A stretch of 5,995 nt of DNA from positions 1,011-7,005 of the forward strand of contig JALHOX010000248.1 of the NCBI GenBank assembly GCA_022842805.1. The letters are read 5' to 3'. Origin of the DNA: Phycisphaerae bacterium. GTDB taxonomy: Bacteria > Planctomycetota > Phycisphaerae > UBA1845 > Fen-1342. Made by a program: the position numbers and the translations under genes. The notes beneath the pieces are model-generated. The model did no database searches, had not been told where the DNA came from, and saw only the letters and a program-made list of their open reading frames with translations. This document shows, in pieces, positions 1 through 5,870 of this stretch. How positions within the stretch are numbered: position 1 is the first letter of the stretch; every line of letters begins with the position of its first letter.

Positions 1-119
1 AGATCACGGCCAAGGCTCAACCGTTCAACCCCGACTCCTACCTGCTCGTCAGCCCCGGCGTCGACGGCCTCTATGGCACCGCCGACGACATCGCCAACTT
101 CGAGCATGGCGGGCGATAA
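1..119 (+). CDS. C-terminal end of an upstream GspG-like pseudopilin (5' partial)
   Basis: Reading from base 3, 38 codons run without interruption to a TAA at 117-119; the start lies outside the window. The visible end reads SYLLVSPGVDGLYGTADDI and then ANFEHGGR. A serine/glycine-led, Asp-rich loop of this shape close to the C terminus is characteristic of the major pseudopilin GspG, where the carboxylates bind calcium and stabilise the subunit. Long pseudopilins of other types can carry a similar ending. The next gene and the following three all encode pilin-like proteins, so a pseudopilin is also the expected neighbour. The N-terminal methylation signal that would settle the family is not visible. 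The reading frame and stop are certain; the family assignment is an inference from the motif and the context. Confidence 0.72.
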   Translation, partial: ITAKAQPFNPDSYLLVSPGVDGLYGTADDIANFEHGGR

Positions 120-230
120 ATCAGCCCGCGCGGACAGATGGCGAGACGGCAGAATGTTCGTGGAGCCGGGCTCCGCCTTGCTGACGCCGGCGATGGCCAC
201 ACTGCCACCGCCCGCCCACGAGAGAGTGTC

Positions 231-235
231 GAGGT
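231..235 (+). promoter_or_regulatory. Shine-Dalgarno site (GAGGT) for the GTG-started pseudopilin
   Basis: GAGGT is complementary to the 16S rRNA anti-Shine-Dalgarno sequence and lies 4 nt upstream of the in-frame GTG at 240. It decides the start: the earlier in-frame ATG at 138 has no comparable site and would give an implausibly long, 49-residue leader. Confidence 0.55.
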
Positions 236-239
236 ACGA

Positions 240-1376
240 GTGCACAGTTTCGAGCCGAAATCCAGTCGCCACACCGCTCGCGGCTTCACGCTGGTCGAGT
301 TGCTGGTCGTCATCGGCGTCATCGGCCTTCTGCTGACGCTGCTCTCCTTCGGCTCGGGCGCCGTCATCGAGAGCGTGCGTCGCACCAGCACCGAAGCGAC
401 GATGCGGAACGTCTCGCTGGCGATCGACGCTTTCGCCGCCACCAACCCGTTGCGCTCGTTTTACGACAATCCGACCCGCGCCGGCGGCCCGTATCGCAGC
501 TTCGGCAATCTTCCGCCCTATCAGCTCTCGACCGCCGCCGCCGCCGCCGCCTTTCCGCCCGCCAACGTCAGCGATGCGCTCGAGTTGCGTATTCCGCCCG
601 GCGCCGTCACGACCCCGCGACAGCCATACATTCGCCCCGGTAGCGCCAATGGAACGCTCGCACAGCGCCTGACGCGCGACCTCTCCGGCGGCGCGGTCAC
701 GGCCGAGGGCGCGCCCGACGGCAATGCCAATTGGGTCGCGCTCAGCCCGCCCACCGCCGGCCCGCGCGTCGACTACAACGACGACATTCGCTCGCTCTAC
801 GCCTATCTCGCAGCCTATGAGCCGGCCGGCGTCGCGCAGATTCCACCGGAAGCGCTCAAGCCGCTGCCCTCGCTCGACACCAATCCGCCCGCCAACCTTC
901 GCGATGCCAACGGGCGGCGGATCGAGGCCATTCGCAGGCCCGGCAGCAGCCCCAACGCAGACCCCAGCCCGTCCTTCAACGCGGCGGTGCAGAACCCGAG
1001 TTGGATCAACGTCCTCGGCATCCACGACGCCTGGGGCGTTCCGCTCGATTACGTCATGTACGTCAAGCTCGAACCGCGCTATTTCGTCGAGGCCGGGCCG
1101 ATCGCCATCTGGCAGGTCACCGACCGCCAATACGCCCTCCGCTCCCACGGCATCAGCCGCGAGATCTACGACGGGCGCGTCCGCACGCCCCAGACCGCCG
1201 TCTGGGACGATCGCAAATCGATCTACAGCTCCCCTCTGCCCCAGCCCTATGCACAGGTCGGGCCCAACGGCCAGTTCCTGGGCAACCCGGTCAACGAAAC
1301 CGGCGGCGGATGGGTGCGCGTCGTCGGCCAAAACGAGCCCCCCGGCGCCTATGGCTACGTGCCGCAGGGCCCCTGA
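240..1376 (+). CDS. Long prepilin-type N-terminal cleavage/methylation protein (G/H-like pseudopilin)
   Basis: Probable inner-membrane pseudopilin, matured by prepilin peptidase and built into a type II secretion or type IV pilus-like fibre. From the GTG start it has 378 aa. A 15-residue basic leader ends in Arg-Gly, followed by FTLVELLVVIGVIG from residue 16: Gly at -1, Phe at +1 and Glu at +5 are the canonical processing and assembly residues. The hydrophobic helix covers about residues 16-45. The rest is a soluble domain, Pro/Ala-rich with a six-Ala run at 99-104, and carries a DAWGVP motif at residues 263-268; an Asp-Pro/Ala-Trp-Gly turn is common in the C-terminal part of GspG-like proteins. 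Canonical GspG is about 140 aa, so this is more than twice as long. An in-frame ATG at 138 would add 34 unlikely residues. No named domain is recognised after the helix. It lies 120 bp downstream of the upstream pseudopilin, on the same strand. Confidence 0.9.
   Translation: MHSFEPKSSRHTARGFTLVELLVVIGVIGLLLTLLSFGSGAVIESVRRTSTEATMRNVSLAIDAFAATNPLRSFYDNPTRAGGPYRSFGNLPPYQLSTAAAAAAFPPANVSDALELRIPPGAVTTPRQPYIRPGSANGTLAQRLTRDLSGGAVTAEGAPDGNANWVALSPPTAGPRVDYNDDIRSLYAYLAAYEPAGVAQIPPEALKPLPSLDTNPPANLRDANGRRIEAIRRPGSSPNADPSPSFNAAVQNPSWINVLGIHDAWGVPLDYVMYVKLEPRYFVEAGPIAIWQVTDRQYALRSHGISREIYDGRVRTPQTAVWDDRKSIYSSPLPQPYAQVGPNGQFLGNPVNETGGGWVRVVGQNEPPGAYGYVPQGP
534..551 (+). repeat. (GCC)6 trinucleotide run coding for six alanines
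   Basis: Six consecutive GCC codons give a poly-Ala tract at residues 99-104 of the pseudopilin at 240-1376. The run lies in a Pro/Ala-rich linker between the N-terminal helix region and the C-terminal domain. Such tracts can change length by replication slippage; a change of one unit keeps the frame and only alters linker length. Confidence 0.8.
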
Positions 1377-1566
1377 GCGGCCTTCCGCGGGCGCGGCATT
1401 GCAAATCGGTTGAAATGTCCGCAATCGCGCGGACGACACCGGCTGAAATTGGTCTGAATTACCGCCGCGGTTGCGGCGTCGCCGGCGTCGGCCCGGACGG
1501 CTCGCGCCCCGGCAGACAGATAGCGGCCCGGTACACTGGAGTTCGAGCGAAGCCCCGTTGCGTTTC
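1377..1566 (+). promoter_or_regulatory. Intergenic region with two hairpins and a weak promoter-like sequence
   Basis: This is the longest gap between complete genes in the cluster. It holds hairpin 1 at 1417-1434 (GTCCGC, 6-nt loop, GCGGAC) and hairpin 2 at 1463-1478 (CGCCGC, loop GGTT, GCGGCG). Neither has a T-run after it, so they are not standard intrinsic terminators. Short related repeats flank hairpin 1: CGGTTGAAAT at 1407, CGGCTGAAAT at 1440 and GGTCTGAATT at 1451. A weak sigma-70-like pair, CCGGCA at 1509-1514 and TACACT at 1532-1537 with 17 nt between, matches the consensus at 3/6 and 4/6 positions. The region may separate two transcription units or hold an attenuator. All of this is pattern reading, with no support beyond the bases. 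Confidence 0.28.
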
Positions 1567-1570
1567 GGAG
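1567..1570 (+). promoter_or_regulatory. Shine-Dalgarno site (GGAG) for the 299-aa pseudopilin
   Basis: GGAG lies 6 nt before an in-frame GTG at 1577 and 12 nt before the ATG at 1583. The spacing fits GTG better, the start codon fits ATG better. The two choices differ by only two residues of the cleaved leader, so the mature protein is the same. Confidence 0.5.
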
Positions 1571-1582
1571 AAACGCGTGTCC

Positions 1583-2482
1583 ATGATTCGAGGAAATCTA
1601 AATTATCGGCCCCACGGCCCGCGCGACGCGTTCACAATCGTCGAGCTGCTGGTCGTCATTGGCATCATCGCGATCATTCTCACTGTCGCGATTCCGGGCC
1701 TCTCCGGCATCCTCGCTCAGGTCCGCGCCGACGCCGCCACCAAAAACGTCAGCAGCATGATCAACCGCGCCTACTACACGGCGGCGGCCGACAGCAACCT
1801 CACGGCGATCCGCATCTTCCCGGGCAAGTGGGATTATTCCCCGACCGCCGAGCCCAATCAGGCGGCGAACCGTCAGCACATGGCGCTCTACAGTTTTCGC
1901 AGTGAATATCGCAATCCGGCCACCGGCACACTGGTGGCGCCGCAGAATCCGTTGGGCCAGTTCGTCGAGTTCTTCGCCCGTCTACCGGGGTCCGATTCGG
2001 TCATTCTCCCGGCCGATGCCTGGTCCGTTCCGGTGGAATCGCTAACGGGCGGCGTGGAAGGCCAGCGGCTCCTGACGGGCCGGCTCGAGACCTTCGGACT
2101 CAATCCGGTCGACGAGCCGAATTTCATGGATTCCGAAGATTTTCTGCTGGTTTTTGATCCGCAGAACGGTCTCCGCACGGATAGCGGATGGCGGATGAAC
2201 GTCCCGACGCGTTACATCGTCAAAGCCTATGACCCCAACGCCCCCTCGGGCGGGCCGGCGGAGCGCATCGGCTCCTTCAACCGCGGCGATCAGAGCGATC
2301 GCCTGACGCGGGTCGGCTTCGGCGGATTGTCCTTTTACCGCCGCGACGCCTATCGCGCCCTCGACCGCAGCCCGACGCAGCCCGCGACGGCCGCGGCGCG
2401 GCAGACCTGGCTGCTCCGCAATTCGCGGTCCTTTTACGTGTCGCGGCTCGGGGGCGGTTTGGTGGAAGCCGCCTCAAACTAG
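1583..2482 (+). CDS. GspH/FimT- or G-like pseudopilin with Ala at the -1 cleavage position
   Basis: Probable pseudopilin of 299 aa. A 16-residue leader with three arginines and a histidine ends in Arg-Asp-Ala and is followed by FTIVELLVVIGIIAIIL from residue 17; Phe +1 and Glu +5 are intact. The usual -1 glycine is alanine (codon GCG). The motif AFT[LI][VI]ELL is also seen in Planctomycetota and Verrucomicrobiota pilin-like proteins, so processing is probably retained. The helix continues amphipathically to about residue 50 (SGILAQVRADAATKNV). DAWSVP at residues 145-150 parallels DAWGVP of the preceding gene, suggesting related folds. The C-terminal half is rich in Arg and aromatic residues and matches no domain I know. 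GspH is usually about 170 aa. The reading frame stays open upstream to 1001, inside the preceding gene, so automated callers may over-extend it; the prepilin signal places the true start near 1583 (or GTG at 1577). An H-like role is suggested by position, before the I- and J-like genes. Confidence 0.88.
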   Translation: MIRGNLNYRPHGPRDAFTIVELLVVIGIIAIILTVAIPGLSGILAQVRADAATKNVSSMINRAYYTAAADSNLTAIRIFPGKWDYSPTAEPNQAANRQHMALYSFRSEYRNPATGTLVAPQNPLGQFVEFFARLPGSDSVILPADAWSVPVESLTGGVEGQRLLTGRLETFGLNPVDEPNFMDSEDFLLVFDPQNGLRTDSGWRMNVPTRYIVKAYDPNAPSGGPAERIGSFNRGDQSDRLTRVGFGGLSFYRRDAYRALDRSPTQPATAAARQTWLLRNSRSFYVSRLGGGLVEAASN

Positions 2483-2488
2483 TATTCT

Positions 2489-2513
2489 GCGAGATACAGT
2501 CTCGCCGATCGGC
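2489..2513 (+). other. Intercistronic hairpin and overlapping palindrome
   Basis: GCGAGA (2489-2494), loop TACAG, TCTCGC (2500-2505) forms a perfect 6-bp stem starting 7 nt after the TAG of the preceding gene. It overlaps a perfect 10-bp palindrome, GCCGATCGGC, at 2504-2513. No T-run follows, so termination is unlikely. An mRNA processing or stability element, or a protein-binding site, is possible. Such short inverted repeats also arise by chance in GC-rich DNA. Confidence 0.3.
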
Positions 2514-2548
2514 TCGAATCAATGTCTGCAGCGCTGGATGGATGTGCC

Positions 2549-4189
2549 ATGAAAACGGGTGGTGGAAAAAACAGAGCAGGCTTCAGCCTGGCCGAAATGA
2601 TGATCGCTTTGGTCGTCCTCGGCTTCGGATTGCTGGTCATTGGCGCGGCGCTCCCGGTCGGGCTGAACTACAGCCGACAGTCGGTGGACCTCGTCGCCGG
2701 AGATCAAGCCGCCGAGTTCGCGGTCGACGCAATCGCCGAGCGAATCCGTATGAAGCGGTTCGACAATCCGGCGCCGGGCGGACCGCGCTTCGACGACGTC
2801 TTTCGCCCGAGGCAGGGAAGCTTTGTCGGCCCCGTGTTTAACCTTGGCGCTCCGCTGCCAGAGTGGGAGCCACGGATCAAAGTGCGGCCATTTTTGACCG
2901 AAGTGGTAAATCCACGAGCCGCGTCTGCCAACCTTAGTTTGAACGTTATCAGCGGTAATCCGCAAGTTGGTGGATATACGGCCGGATTGTTTCCGCTTGA
3001 AAGTACGATCGAGGGCCGAATTCAGCGCTGGCTGCCCGCGATACCGAATACAGTGGCGGCTGCAATCCCTGGCGTGTCGTTTCGCGAGTACGACCTAGGT
3101 CGCGTCAGCCCGGTGCTGTCGGTTTGCAGCATGATCTATCCGCCGATCGAGTCTTATAGATTTAACGGCACTGACCGAGCTTCTCAGTATCGTCCAGCGG
3201 ACTTTGATCCAGTCGACTTCTACAGCAACGATAATTCGTTCAGCTTTGCCGAGGCCGGTGCGAGCCCCAAGATCAACAGCTACCTCGAAGGCGAGCTGAA
3301 AAAGATGACCAGCCGCCGCGTGGTCTTCGCCGCGTTTTATCGCCGCGTCGGCTACGACAGCCCCGGCCCCGACGGCTATCGCCAGTATGGTGGAACGGAC
3401 TTTCTTGCGACCGGCGTGACACAGGACAATCGTTCGTCGGATTCGCGTACCTACGAGCTCATCGTCGTCGCGATGCGCAAGCCCAGTGATGCGCACCGCT
3501 TCGCGCTTTATCGAGACGTGAGCGGCGATGACATCGCACCTCATTACATTGGCCCTGGAAGCGCCCGACTTTTCGAAACTCTGACGCCGGTACCGATCTT
3601 GGCACAGTTTGAAGCGATACCGAACTCCGGGTCGTACCCAACACCCTCAGTAGTACCCGGCAGTATCGGCACTCCGCTTTATGTGATCGGTTCGCCAGCC
3701 AACGATCGACCGGTTTATGGCGGCTCCGTTGTTCCGACGACTTTGACGTTCTCTGCAAAGACGCGAGTGGGTGAGCTTTTGCCGCCCGGCTCAGTGTTCA
3801 TTCCTGCGGTAAATGACGATGCAGCGAGTTTGCTCGAGGCAATCGCGGCAATTCCGCCGGGAGTTCCTCGTGCCGTCAATCGCATCGCCGGCTTCGTGCC
3901 GCATGTGCCCGATGCGTTGCCGATTTATGAAGTTCTGGAGCGTCGTGCCGTGACCAACGCCGGCGGTGCGACCGTCGGCTATGAGATCATCGTCAAGAAC
4001 GACGGCTTCTATCCCTGGATTGCGGCCGGAGCCGGAGCCGGTGAATGGCCGGTGTGGATCATTCCGCAGCCCTTTACCGAAACCCGTCGCGACCCGGCCT
4101 TCGGCAACGCCACCGTGCCGGTCTACGAGAATCGCGGCCACACCCTGTCGATCAGCCGTCGCATCGTCACTCTGCCGGAGGTTGACTAA
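2549..4189 (+). CDS. GspI/PilV-like pseudopilin with a large unknown C-terminal domain
   Basis: Probable minor pseudopilin of 546 aa. From the chosen ATG, an 11-residue leader (MKTGGGKNRAG) precedes FSLAEMMIALVVLGFGLLVIG, with Gly -1, Phe +1 and Glu +5. The pattern F-S-L-x-E, then A-L-V-V-L-x-x-G-L-L, is typical of GspI and PilV-type minor pilins, which help initiate the fibre tip. An in-frame ATG at 2522 would give a 20-residue leader and cannot be excluded; neither start has a strong ribosome site, though TGGA ends 6 nt before 2549. GspI is normally about 120 aa, so over 400 residues form an extra domain that I do not recognise. Local landmarks are SRRVVFAAFYRRVGYDS, RTYELIVVAMRKPSD and a GCCGGA-type triple repeat coding for AGAGAG near 4025-4042. 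G+C falls to about 45-52% across roughly 2880-3240 and to the mid-50s around 3540-3800, unlike the neighbouring genes. Its stop codon abuts the next start. Confidence 0.9.
   Translation: MKTGGGKNRAGFSLAEMMIALVVLGFGLLVIGAALPVGLNYSRQSVDLVAGDQAAEFAVDAIAERIRMKRFDNPAPGGPRFDDVFRPRQGSFVGPVFNLGAPLPEWEPRIKVRPFLTEVVNPRAASANLSLNVISGNPQVGGYTAGLFPLESTIEGRIQRWLPAIPNTVAAAIPGVSFREYDLGRVSPVLSVCSMIYPPIESYRFNGTDRASQYRPADFDPVDFYSNDNSFSFAEAGASPKINSYLEGELKKMTSRRVVFAAFYRRVGYDSPGPDGYRQYGGTDFLATGVTQDNRSSDSRTYELIVVAMRKPSDAHRFALYRDVSGDDIAPHYIGPGSARLFETLTPVPILAQFEAIPNSGSYPTPSVVPGSIGTPLYVIGSPANDRPVYGGSVVPTTLTFSAKTRVGELLPPGSVFIPAVNDDAASLLEAIAAIPPGVPRAVNRIAGFVPHVPDALPIYEVLERRAVTNAGGATVGYEIIVKNDGFYPWIAAGAGAGEWPVWIIPQPFTETRRDPAFGNATVPVYENRGHTLSISRRIVTLPEVD
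4177..4182 (+). promoter_or_regulatory. Strong Shine-Dalgarno site (GGAGGT) at the gene junction
   Basis: GGAGGT lies inside the last codons of the upstream gene, 7 nt before the ATG at 4190, and is a near-perfect anti-Shine-Dalgarno match at good spacing. The stop (TAA, 4187-4189) and the start are directly adjacent, so ribosomes finishing one gene can restart on the next. This implies the I-like and J-like proteins are co-translated from one mRNA. Confidence 0.8.
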
Positions 4190-5803
4190 ATGAACGGCCT
4201 GATCGCCTGGCTGACGGGGCGATTGCGAAGGAAGAACCGAGCCGTCGCACGGCCTCGTCGGCGCGGCTTCACGATCGTCGAATTGCTCGTTTCGATCGCG
4301 GTGCTCTCGCTCGCGCTCAGCACGGTCGCGCTGGTCTTCAAGGTCACCACCGACACCACCACCCAGGCCGCGGCCTTTGCCGAGGCCAACGGCTGGCTGC
4401 GCCAGTTTTCGCAGCAGCTCAAGCAAGACCTCGCCGGCATCAACCCGGCCGAGAGCATCCTCGTCGTGCGCGGCCGCACCTTTGCCGCCGCCCTCAACGC
4501 CGATGGGCAGGTACGAAACTCCGAGCGGTTCTATCGTGTGCAGACCGGCAATCCGAATTTGGTAACGGACGCTGATTTCAACCCCGAAACAGAGCCGGTC
4601 CTCAACCCCGCCGACCCAATCCATGCCCAATACAGCGATCCGCGGGCCGACCTGCTGATGTTCATCACCAACCGCGCCGTCGCCTCGACTGCGCCGCCCG
4701 GCGGAACCGGCATCGGCCTCTCGCCCACCACCAACGAACTCGCCGCCCTCCGCGGCGGCGGAACCTTCGCCCCCGTGCTGGTCGCCTATGGCCACGCCGC
4801 GGTCGCCCGCCCCGTTGATCAGGGCGGCGGTAACTGGACCGTCGAAAACAGCACGAGCTGGCGACACATCTCCCAGCGCCGCCATCAGGGAAGCGGCCCC
4901 TTCATCAGCGCCCTCCCGCTGCAAGAGTGGCGGCTCGCCCGGCGACAGACGATTTTGCTGAATAACACCGCCGCTCCTGATTTCGCCCCCTTCGGCATTC
5001 CGAACTCCTGGACTCGCGATTCCGGCACTGCCGGCCCCGCCCTCGCCCTCAACCTCAGCGGCACGGGGCCGACCGGATGGGCCATCGCCGGCGACGCGAT
5101 CATGTTCGACCTGGCCGCGTTTCTGAACACCTATGGCCCCGCCACGGCCACGGTGAACCCCTACCTCGGGCCGGACAACAACGCCTTTGCGAACGCCGCC
5201 GCCAATGACGGCTGGCGCTCGCTGCTCTATGCCAACCCCGGCGCGACCGACCAGTCGAATCCGCCGCTGTACATCGCTGCCATCGTGCCGAATCCGCCGC
5301 CCGCCCTGCGGACCAACACGGCGTTGCAAGCTCTGCCGGCCTGTGCCTGGTTCCAGGTCGAGCTGCTGATGCCCGAAGACCCGCGCAACAGCCCGCAATA
5401 TTTCGACCCCACGCCGGGCGACCCGACCGACGGTCCCAACCGCTTCGATCCGCCGCGCTGGGCATCGGTGGGGCCTCCGCCTCCCGCCCGTCCCGGCGAC
5501 ACAGGAAGCACCTACGTCTTCGTCCCCGACACTGCCGCGGCTCGGAATCGCCTCGCAGCATTTGAGGGTGCCGCCAGAGTCGATCAACCCGCGCGAGGCT
5601 GGGCCGCTTTTGGCCCTGTGCCCAACCCGGCAAACGGAGCGTTCACGGTACCACCGGGACCAGGAGTCACGCCAAACGGCCTCCCCGAGCAGCGCCGCCT
5701 GCGCACCTGGCCCTACGGAATCCGAATCACCGTTCGCGTCTTCGACCCGCGCGGCCGCTTGTCCGAGCCGCTCGTTCGTTCGATCGTGCATCGGTTCGAA
5801 TAA
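4190..5803 (+). CDS. GspJ/PulJ-like pseudopilin with a large unknown C-terminal domain
   Basis: Probable minor pseudopilin of 537 aa. Its 26-residue leader is long and very basic (eight Arg and one Lys between residues 11 and 25) and ends in Arg-Gly, followed by FTIVELLVSIAVLSLALSTV from residue 27 with Glu at +5. The amphipathic continuation includes LRQFSQQLKQDLAGI (about residues 70-84); a Q/L-rich helix followed by a 'QDL' segment is typical of GspJ/PulJ proteins. Further landmarks are DPRADLLMFITNRA, APVLVAYGHAAV and the C-terminal WPYGIRITVRVFDPRGRL, which resembles the last strands of J-like pseudopilins. A Pro/Gly-rich, low-complexity stretch covers roughly residues 400-500. GspJ is about 200 aa, so most of the protein is a lineage-specific extension. 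In GspJ the role is to form the pseudopilus tip with I, H and K. It is translationally coupled to the I-like gene and is the last gene before a probable terminator; no GspK-like gene follows in the window. Confidence 0.9.
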   Translation: MNGLIAWLTGRLRRKNRAVARPRRRGFTIVELLVSIAVLSLALSTVALVFKVTTDTTTQAAAFAEANGWLRQFSQQLKQDLAGINPAESILVVRGRTFAAALNADGQVRNSERFYRVQTGNPNLVTDADFNPETEPVLNPADPIHAQYSDPRADLLMFITNRAVASTAPPGGTGIGLSPTTNELAALRGGGTFAPVLVAYGHAAVARPVDQGGGNWTVENSTSWRHISQRRHQGSGPFISALPLQEWRLARRQTILLNNTAAPDFAPFGIPNSWTRDSGTAGPALALNLSGTGPTGWAIAGDAIMFDLAAFLNTYGPATATVNPYLGPDNNAFANAAANDGWRSLLYANPGATDQSNPPLYIAAIVPNPPPALRTNTALQALPACAWFQVELLMPEDPRNSPQYFDPTPGDPTDGPNRFDPPRWASVGPPPPARPGDTGSTYVFVPDTAAARNRLAAFEGAARVDQPARGWAAFGPVPNPANGAFTVPPGPGVTPNGLPEQRRLRTWPYGIRITVRVFDPRGRLSEPLVRSIVHRFE

Positions 5804-5837
5804 GCTCGGCGCCGTTCGCCTGGCGCCATCGACAATC
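5804..5837 (+). other. Post-operon spacer with a GGCGCC inverted pair
   Basis: Two copies of the self-complementary GGCGCC (5808-5813 and 5822-5827) with 8 nt between could pair as a small hairpin just after the last stop codon. It precedes the stronger terminator hairpin. No T-run follows it, and it is reported only as a possible accessory structure. Confidence 0.3.
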
Positions 5838-5870
5838 GGGGAGTGCGGCCATTCTGCCCGCGCTCCCCTT
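5838..5870 (+). terminator. Probable transcription terminator of the pseudopilin operon
   Basis: An 11-bp stem, GGGGAGTGCGG (5838-5848) against CCGCGCTCCCC (5858-5868), has one G-T wobble and a 9-nt loop. It starts 35 nt after the last stop codon and is followed by TT and a T/G-rich stretch (TTGTGCGTCTGTGTT). The T-run is weaker than in a classical intrinsic terminator, but the stem is the longest I found between genes in the window and its position after the final gene fits termination. Confidence 0.6.

Noticed and set aside
160..176. Hairpin GGAGC-CGG-GCTCC as a terminator of the upstream gene
   Set aside because: The stem has only 5 bp (7 with flanking pairs), a 3-nt loop and no T-run; it is as likely to be chance in GC-rich sequence.
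138..239. In-frame ATG at 138 as the start of the first complete pseudopilin
   Set aside because: It would give a 49-residue leader without a ribosome site; the GTG at 240 has GAGGT upstream and a normal 15-residue leader.
724..1413. A 229-codon plus-strand open frame within the first complete pseudopilin
   Set aside because: It is a frame shadow rich in Arg, Ser and Pro, with no start signal or domain, lying inside a convincingly coding frame.
1001..1582. Upstream extension of the 299-aa pseudopilin frame into the preceding gene, giving a 493-aa protein
   Set aside because: The extension overlaps the preceding gene in another frame, encodes Arg-rich sequence and would place the pilin signal about 200 residues from the N terminus, where prepilin peptidase could not use it.
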